Below are positions 35,501-39,929 of a stretch of DNA of 39,929 nucleotides, piece after piece. Below the pieces are notes generated by a model. It had not been told where the DNA came from. It saw nothing but the letters and a program-made list of their open reading frames with translations, and did not search any database. How positions within the stretch are numbered: position 1 is the stretch's first letter; every line of letters begins with the position of its first letter. The position numbers and the translations under genes are program-made. The DNA is from an uncultured Prevotellaceae bacterium (GTDB lineage Bacteria; Bacteroidota; Bacteroidia; Bacteroidales; Bacteroidaceae): assembly GCA_902767045.1 (NCBI GenBank), contig CACXFT010000029.1, forward strand, positions 1-39,929. The letters run 5' to 3'.

Positions 35501-35614
35501 GCCCGGTTTGTCGAGGTCGTAATCATCTTCACACGCTGTGAATCCACCACAGACAACAGCCAAGAGAACACCATATAAGGTCCTCTTGGACAGTTCAAAA
35601 AAACGGTAATTCAT
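32597..35614 (-). CDS. Large multi-FAS1 lipoprotein leading the SusCD operon
   Basis: This is a 1005-residue lipoprotein with a signal ending CGGFTAC followed by EDDYDLDK, an acidic surface-export context. Four FAS1-like segments can be traced: about 55-275 (FNDYIRLIDDLG, SVTIFPANDEAF, SNGYIHQLEDVLVPP), about 385-508 (AVMFVPTDEAM, NGVIYMLNKVF), about 545-730 (LIVPNDKAFGGF), and about 780-985 (YTVYVPNNEAM, FAVIHEIDTPL). The last two are diverged. Unlike the other two FAS1 genes it lacks an obvious C-terminal jelly-roll. It is the first gene of the operon, about 70 bases after a TATATTTG box. A string of FAS1 domains could form an extended surface adhesin or ligand-presenting arm. Its ligand is unknown. 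Confidence 0.85.
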   Translation of the reverse strand: MNYRFFELSKRTLYGVLLAVVCGGFTACEDDYDLDKPGNYPSFLNGPIYSTLKNPEASGLTGTFNDYIRLIDDLGQADMLNRTGSVTIFPANDEAFQRFYRNNNWGVTCYEDLTTAQKRLLLRYSMLKNAQLVTMLSNVPFSSGTTSNVDKGIAIKQTTYSAKTDSITHIVGAANFPQNNKYWERFYTRGIDMVLDGTEPMMVHLTREYLNKNSITHLEGDPNSDFAIITGTPYTQDKSYVFRNQIITPAPNMQGLTCSNGYIHQLEDVLVPPGNMAEAIRTSSNTRYFSRMLERFSAPFVDYSTTSAYNASVTEFNETAERNGSPERMTPIDTIFQKRYFSARSQGGLRLSVDPNRTQFNYLLSFDPGWNEYSTGATGTNALSDIAVMFVPTDEAMEHYFLHETNGQNIMNRYAVIKPVTKENLMENIDAIEINVVKDFLNNFMKASFSASVPSKFASVVKAGSGDPMGLTIADLAETTDNNGNTIKDVRFTNNGVIYMLNKVFSPDRFSAVTAPMLFAEDLNIFRDAVNDGDESEPIANLLPINLNYYAYLLAMSSNYGLIVPNDKAFGGFYLDAPYMGYSPRFLSFVYDPSVEPGLPYVRCFSYPAKRNTTTNLYERDLTKDSVELTGSQFPASQFKDMLNTHTIVLEQGQNLEGNNYYLGKNGAGLEIHINRNGYQEDGQTYYGEVRSGAQIDMGRPASRIVAINDQDNGTTLVVDHPIETPLTSVFATFYRNRNGTAFVTNTEDPVKDRNRFSEFMSLAMGRVSGTTQDARSALLQYAYDERERASKLPLYTIFTNNPGGVGAQKCPDMDVNFFKSYNYTVYVPNNEAMEKAYRAGLPTWKDVQNVRNRVTYPDLTDAQRQEKVRAMCEAINAFVRYHFQTNSVFVDNTIKGQECLTAALNENSVPYRVTVGGGSNVLKVTDNTGNTISITKDSNKMINQMARDFIFNDLYTRATGIVTSSFAVIHEIDTPLNPTSKADMGDGATKTSDGIYRYDYTFAE

Positions 35615-35682
35615 ACATTTAAAGATTTAGTTATTATATTTGTTTTCATTCGTTTTTCAACGTAGGTAGCTTTTTCAATCGG

Positions 35683-35690
35683 CAAATATA
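35683..35690 (-). promoter_or_regulatory. Putative -7 box for the SusCD/FAS1 operon
   Basis: Read on the minus strand this is TATATTTG, matching TAnnTTTG, 68 bases before the first FAS1 ATG. The region further upstream is A/T-rich with homopolymer runs and has no TTTG at -33. An activator-dependent or alternative-sigma promoter would fit that, but this is inference. No clear terminator for the upstream gene is visible in the same 148-base gap. Confidence 0.45.
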
Positions 35691-35762
35691 GCATAATATT
35701 TTTAAAAAAAATGCTTTTTTATGGTTTTTTTATGTTAAAAGTGCCTTTTGCCGGGAGTATTG

Positions 35763-38700
35763 TTATTTTTGTTTAACAAGTTTCTGCCCGTTGTAGATGT
35801 AAACGCCGTTGCGTTTCACAGCGTCTGGCGTGTTGGCTACCTTGCGCCCGTGCAGGTCGAAAACTGCCTGTGTGTCTCTTGGGTGAGCTTGTTGTTGCTG
35901 CACTTGGCCGATGGGGGTGGCAACCTTTTTCATCACGCGTACATTATCTATATATAAGAGCGTGTTGTTGGCTGCCCCCTGCGACTGAGAGGTGCTGAAG
36001 CCGAGTGAGAGTGTCACATCCTTGGCCTCCGAGAGTGTGAAGTCATAAACGAGCTGCTCCCACTGGTTGGGTGCCGAGGGATAGCGGTAGTCGGTGGTTT
36101 CGCCTATTTTCACGCCGGTGAGCGATGTGTTCACGTTTCCGCCGGAGGTGTTCACCGTTCGCCCGTTGTTGCCGGTTTGGTTGGGGCACTCGTATTTCAT
36201 GTCTATGAGCACGCGGTATTCTCCGGCGGTGAGCGATGCTGTCTGGGTGATGGCATTGGTTCCGGCCGACCATGAGTTGAGCACGGTGAGCGTGCGCTCT
36301 CCCACGCCCTCATCGGTGACCATGCGTCCGGTCTGTGCGGCATAGTTGCCCACGTTGGAAGGGCTCACGCAATACATCGAGAGCGAATAGGGCATGGAAT
36401 ACATGCGGCAGTAGTTAGAAGCCGTGTTCAGGGCGTTGCCGGCCGTCCACCCCTGCACGGGCAGCACGTTGGGCCAGCTGGCATTGACAGCCGCCACCGT
36501 GTTCACATAGCAGGGGTTATAGACCACCGACCCGAGTGTTACGTTGCCCGTGGCATTGCCGTATGTCTGGTCTTCTTCGAAATTCGGGTTCACAAGGGTT
36601 TGCGGTGTGATATCTTCATAGCCTTGCGTGGGGTCTTCAACCTGTTCTTCGGGAAACGTGCCGGCTTCCTCGACCAGAAGCTCGCCTCCGCTGTAAGTCA
36701 GTTTCAAGGTTTGTCCGGCATCGAGTGTGAGCATGCCTGAGTTTGCTCCCAGGTTCTGCCTGCTGTCTTCGCAATAGCCAATCTCCATCTTTCCGCCTTC
36801 GATGGCAGTAATGAACATCTGCGCGGGATTGTCTTTAGAGAGAACAGCCTTGTAGGAACCGCTTTCGCTGTTCACCACAAACTTGGTGCTCATTCCCTTG
36901 GCGTGGTTGGGTTCCATGGTCAGTTCAATGCTCCCGCCTTGTTCAGTGATGGTGGTGGGCACATCGAAAACCGGGGTGCCCCCTTCAGGTGCTTTCAGTG
37001 CCGAGAGCACACACTTCTGGTCGCTCACAAAGTTAGCGGCCACCAGGTGCAGTGCTCCGTCGGGGTCTTCTACCATCGCTGCCCCCCACCCTGCGGGCAC
37101 CTGTTCGTTCAGTTCAGCAACAGCGGCATCCAGCTGTGCTGTCTCTTGGGCTGTGATATTGCTATAATACACAAACAGGCGCTGCCCGGCCACGTCGCCC
37201 ACCTTCACGGTGCGGCTCTTGTCGCTGTAGGCCGGATAGAGTTTGGCCGTCATCACCGAGTTGTTGTTGGCACGGTTGCCGAAAGCCATCTGCTTGCCGG
37301 CACGGGCCACAACGCCCAGCTCGTTATCGATGTTCACCCAGTTCGATTCTATTTTGAGCAGTTGCGAACCATCGCTCTGCTTATGTGTATCGCCATAGTA
37401 GAGTGTGCGCTTCTGCCGCGTGAGTTCGTCAACCGAGATTGCCATCAGTCCGCCCTGCTCTTTGGTGATGGTGGCATTGGCGAGTGCGCGCACATAGTCG
37501 AGATAGACCACCGCGTTGCCAGGTGTAGAATAAATCACGAACCGGTTGTTGAGTGTTCCGTCGTTGGTGTTCAGTTCTCCGTTCATGGTCCAGGCATTGC
37601 CGTTGAGTTCATACACGCCGCTCACCACGGGTGTGGCGTTGGTTCCCTTTCCGCTCACGGTATACCATCCTAAGAAGTTGCCCGTGTTGTTGGCCCTGAA
37701 GGGCACGATGATTTTGTTTTTGTCGGGCGAGTCGCTGGCAACATATCCGGTGTAGCTCTTCAGTCCGTCGCTCCACGAGAACGTGGTGAAGCGGTCGGGG
37801 GTGTAGGCTCTCACAATGTTCTGTGTTTCAATGCGCCGTGCTTCGCTGTATCGGTTGCGGAAATCAGTCCAGTCTGTGGCAACGGTGTTGACGGTGGGCA
37901 TCACCTCGTGCATGAGCCAAGTCATCATCACGCGGTGTGCCTCCACCCCCATGCGGCGTGCACCCACATCGGGGCGCAGCAGCCACGACCCGTCGCTGGT
38001 AGTTGTCTGCCGTGCCTTGATATACTTATAGGCCATGTTTTCCAGCATGAGTGCGTCGGCATTGCCTAAGAAGCAGGCGTTGGTGGTGTAGCTTGTGATC
38101 TGGTCGTAGAGGAACAGGCTCCAGTCGTTGCCGTTGGGCATGGCCAGTTCGCCGTCGCAAAGGGCCAGTGGTGCCAGCACCTGGTCCCACACCTCCTGCC
38201 AATGCCAGGTGAAGGCATCGCTCTCGGTGGTCTTTTCGCCCTTGAGCAGGTGCAGGGCCAGCAGGCTTTCGGCCAATTCTTGGATGACCACATTCTGGTA
38301 ACTGGTATGAAAATAGTTGTGGTTTTGCAGCGTGAAGTCATCGTAGAGGTTCTGCCCGGCATACCATTCACAGGCTTTCCTTCCAGCCACAACCGTCTGG
38401 TTGGTGGCATCGGCGGCCACGGTGTAGCAGTTGAAAGCGAAGCGCAGCATAGTCTCGTGCCAGTTCTTTGCATGCTCGTGTTGCGGCATAAGTGCCGTGG
38501 CACAGGCCAGCACGTTGGCTTCCCATCCGTTCTCCTCGGCCTTGGTGTCGCCCATATACTCTGCCGGAATCTTTCTGGTCAGCTCATAGTCGGCCTCAGC
38601 GGCCAGCAGCTTTCGTAGTTGCTCACCTTCACGCCCGTCGGTTTTCCCAAGGAAGTGGGCGGCCAGCGTCACGCTCAGGCTCCACAGCGAGCTCTCCCAC

Positions 38701-39182
38701 TGATAGTGCATGTCTTGTGTGCCCCAGTATTTTTTGTCGGTGCAAGTCATCAGCTGGTTGCTGCGGTGAGTGCTCAAGGCATAGTTCAGTGCGCGTGAGG
38801 CCATACGCTGCAGGTCGTCGTAACTGATGCCAGAAGGCAGAGCGATGTCGTTTTCCTGACCATACTTCCACAAGAAGGCGGTGACCATGGCCATGTCGGC
38901 ATTGGTGCGCACACCATCCTCGTTGCTTTGTCCGGCATTACGGGCTTTGAAGAAGCCGCAGTTGTCGCCCAGCCGGTTTTTGCCAGCGTCGGTATAGATG
39001 CTTTTGGCATACTGCATGAAACGGCCTAGCATGGTCAGGCAGCGGTGTTTCATTTCTTGTTCACCCAGATAGTCGGCTGTCATCACATCCTCGGTAGGGC
39101 TCTGTACGCGTTGTGTGTCGTCGGCCCAGAGCAAGGCCGGCATGGCAAATAGCAGTGAGAAGAGAATTGTCATAGGTTTCAT
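35763..39182 (-). CDS. Large secreted protein, possible alpha/alpha-toroid polysaccharide-active enzyme
   Basis: I do not recognise the family of this 1139-residue protein. It has a signal peptide, MKPMTILFSLLFAMPALLWA. Residues about 30-430 are helical, with Trp/Tyr/His-rich segments such as WESSLWSLSVTLAAHFLG, LQNHNYFHTSYQNV and GARRMGVEAHRVMMTWLMHE. That composition and spacing resemble alpha/alpha-toroid lyases and glycosidases. A beta-rich middle part (about 450-620) contains RFTTFSWSDGLKSYTGYV, as in the beta-sandwiches that follow such toroids. Further beta domains follow, including a jelly-roll-like module at about 930-1105 that ends TLLYIDNVRVMKK. The C-terminus has VFDLHGRKV...GVYIYNGQKLVKQK, related to the ends of the two other secreted enzymes here. 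It stands alone, upstream of the FAS1/SusCD operon. Enzymatic activity is an inference. Confidence 0.6.
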   Translation of the reverse strand: MKPMTILFSLLFAMPALLWADDTQRVQSPTEDVMTADYLGEQEMKHRCLTMLGRFMQYAKSIYTDAGKNRLGDNCGFFKARNAGQSNEDGVRTNADMAMVTAFLWKYGQENDIALPSGISYDDLQRMASRALNYALSTHRSNQLMTCTDKKYWGTQDMHYQWESSLWSLSVTLAAHFLGKTDGREGEQLRKLLAAEADYELTRKIPAEYMGDTKAEENGWEANVLACATALMPQHEHAKNWHETMLRFAFNCYTVAADATNQTVVAGRKACEWYAGQNLYDDFTLQNHNYFHTSYQNVVIQELAESLLALHLLKGEKTTESDAFTWHWQEVWDQVLAPLALCDGELAMPNGNDWSLFLYDQITSYTTNACFLGNADALMLENMAYKYIKARQTTTSDGSWLLRPDVGARRMGVEAHRVMMTWLMHEVMPTVNTVATDWTDFRNRYSEARRIETQNIVRAYTPDRFTTFSWSDGLKSYTGYVASDSPDKNKIIVPFRANNTGNFLGWYTVSGKGTNATPVVSGVYELNGNAWTMNGELNTNDGTLNNRFVIYSTPGNAVVYLDYVRALANATITKEQGGLMAISVDELTRQKRTLYYGDTHKQSDGSQLLKIESNWVNIDNELGVVARAGKQMAFGNRANNNSVMTAKLYPAYSDKSRTVKVGDVAGQRLFVYYSNITAQETAQLDAAVAELNEQVPAGWGAAMVEDPDGALHLVAANFVSDQKCVLSALKAPEGGTPVFDVPTTITEQGGSIELTMEPNHAKGMSTKFVVNSESGSYKAVLSKDNPAQMFITAIEGGKMEIGYCEDSRQNLGANSGMLTLDAGQTLKLTYSGGELLVEEAGTFPEEQVEDPTQGYEDITPQTLVNPNFEEDQTYGNATGNVTLGSVVYNPCYVNTVAAVNASWPNVLPVQGWTAGNALNTASNYCRMYSMPYSLSMYCVSPSNVGNYAAQTGRMVTDEGVGERTLTVLNSWSAGTNAITQTASLTAGEYRVLIDMKYECPNQTGNNGRTVNTSGGNVNTSLTGVKIGETTDYRYPSAPNQWEQLVYDFTLSEAKDVTLSLGFSTSQSQGAANNTLLYIDNVRVMKKVATPIGQVQQQQAHPRDTQAVFDLHGRKVANTPDAVKRNGVYIYNGQKLVKQK

Positions 39183-39187
39183 GACTA

Positions 39188-39195
39188 CAAAGATA
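39188..39195 (-). promoter_or_regulatory. Putative -7 box very close to the start of the toroid-protein gene
   Basis: TATCTTTG on the minus strand matches TAnnTTTG but ends only 5 bases before the chosen ATG (39182). If used, the transcript would be leaderless or would start translation at the next ATG (39173, residue 4), which still leaves a usable signal peptide. No -33 TTTG is visible. Confidence 0.4.
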
Positions 39196-39301
39196 CGATG
39201 AAAGTATGTAGATGACGCTTGTTTTTCTTTTATTTAACTTATTTTATCGCAATTCGCGGTGACATTTTCCCACTTTCCGCGTCTAATATATAAACGACAA
39301 A

Positions 39302-39808
39302 ATGAAAAGTACAATGAAAAAGATTCTTTTTACCATCGTGCTGGCCTTGGTGTCAGTGTGCGGCTTCGCTCAGCAGAATGCGGGTGAAGAGCTGAAGAAA
39401 GCTCCCGACTTCACTATGAACGACAGCGAGGGAAAGGCTGTCAGTCTCTATGAGTACATCAAGGGAAAGAAATGTGTGCTGATTGATTTCTGGGCTTCAT
39501 GGTGCGCTCCTTGCCGTGCGGAGGGTAAGAATGTGAAAGCCATCTATGCCGACTATAAGGAAAAGGGATTTGGTGTATTGGGCGTCTCGATGGACACGAA
39601 GGAGCCCATGTGGCGCAAGGCCATGAACGAGGAGGCTTATCCCTGGACCCAGCTGAGCGACCTGCAGGGTTTCAAGTCGCCCGTTTGCGGTCTGTTCGGC
39701 TTCAAGGCCATTCCCGCCATCTATCTCATCGACGGAGAGGGTAATGTGCTGGCTGTGAACCTGCGTGGTGAGGCCTTGCGTGCCAAGATTGCGGAGATTT
39801 GCCAATAA
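39302..39808 (+). CDS. Exported TlpA/ResA-like thioredoxin-fold protein
   Basis: This 168-residue protein has an N-terminal signal peptide (MKKILFTIVLALVSVCGFAQ from the second ATG, 39314), so it acts outside the cytoplasm. The redoxin domain begins APDFTMNDSEGKAVSL. The active site is FWASWCAPCRAEGKN, a CxxC of the TlpA type, and the cis-proline segment is FKAIPAIYLIDGEG. Members of this group reduce or rearrange disulfides in exported proteins, or act in cytochrome maturation or peroxide detoxification; the specific role is not evident. It is the only plus-strand gene, diverging from the toroid-protein gene across 119 bases. Both ATGs (39302 and 39314) are possible starts. A strong terminator follows. 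Confidence 0.93.
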   Translation: MKSTMKKILFTIVLALVSVCGFAQQNAGEELKKAPDFTMNDSEGKAVSLYEYIKGKKCVLIDFWASWCAPCRAEGKNVKAIYADYKEKGFGVLGVSMDTKEPMWRKAMNEEAYPWTQLSDLQGFKSPVCGLFGFKAIPAIYLIDGEGNVLAVNLRGEALRAKIAEICQ

Positions 39809-39856
39809 GCAATACTCATCAGACTTTTATTTTAGGGTTAATATTAATAGGTTCGA

Positions 39857-39889
39857 GAGTCCTGCGGTTACGGCTGCAGGACTCTTTTT
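39857..39889 (+). terminator. Intrinsic terminator after the TlpA-like gene
   Basis: GAGTCCTGC (39857-39865) pairs perfectly with GCAGGACTC (39876-39884) across a 10-base loop, followed at once by TTTTT (39885-39889). It lies about 48 bases past the stop codon, so the TlpA-like gene is probably monocistronic. Confidence 0.92.
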
Positions 39890-39929
39890 GTGCCCGTACA
39901 TAAGAGCAGAGAGTGCCTGAAAGCACATC

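Noticed and set aside
35691..35762. A terminator for the toroid-protein gene
   Set aside because: A small AAAAG/CTTTT hairpin is present on the minus strand, but it is followed by A-runs instead of T-runs.

Overview
The window looks like a chromosomal segment from a Bacteroidales bacterium, most likely Prevotellaceae. The grounds are paired SusC/SusD genes, surface-type lipoproteins with acidic residues after the lipobox cysteine, promoter boxes of the Bacteroidota type (TTTG, about 20 bases, TAnnTTTG), no evident Shine-Dalgarno sequences, and a topA-aroK-speA cluster. I assign the family from these features and from protein style, not from a marker gene. All genes but one lie on the minus strand, so transcription runs from high to low coordinates.

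Layout in transcription order. (1) At 39302-39808, on the plus strand, is a small exported TlpA/thioredoxin-like protein with a clean terminator behind it. (2) At 35763-39182 is a large secreted protein of unassigned family, perhaps an alpha/alpha-toroid polysaccharide-active enzyme. (3) From 35614 to 17947 runs a seven-gene, 17.7 kb operon with gaps of 6-25 bases: FAS1 lipoprotein, SusC, SusD, FAS1 lipoprotein, FAS1 lipoprotein, SusC, SusD. It ends in a terminator-like hairpin. (4) At 14286-17834 is a secreted protein with a LamG-like domain, Ig-like domains and two GH43-type propellers. (5) From 14203 to 8781 are a Ca2+-type P-ATPase, a HAD hydrolase, ribF and a CPBP membrane protease. (6) At 5141-8731 is a multidomain GH128-like glycosidase. 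(7) From 5044 to 288 is the topA-aroK-speA operon.

How the parts may work together (inference). The operon encodes two outer-membrane TonB-dependent importers, their SusD lids, and three fasciclin-domain lipoproteins in the place where surface glycan-binding proteins usually sit. The three secreted enzymes flanking it (GH128-like, double GH43-like, unassigned toroid) share a related C-terminal signature and could supply oligosaccharides. The substrate is not evident: GH128 points to beta-1,3-glucan, GH43 to arabinan/xylan/galactan-type linkages. No sensor or sigma/anti-sigma regulator is in the window.

The most unusual layer is repetitive DNA. A TTTAGCGAAGCGC element, containing the very stable GCGAAGC mini-hairpin sequence, occurs four times at 24-base spacing beyond speA and twice at 30-base spacing in frame inside the ATPase gene. 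That same gene carries a heptanucleotide array and a 15-unit, 9-base array with 27-base higher-order structure. An array of five near-palindromes at exactly 22-base spacing lies between ribF and the CPBP gene, and a duplicated G-rich hairpin / potential G-quadruplex abuts the speA stop codon.
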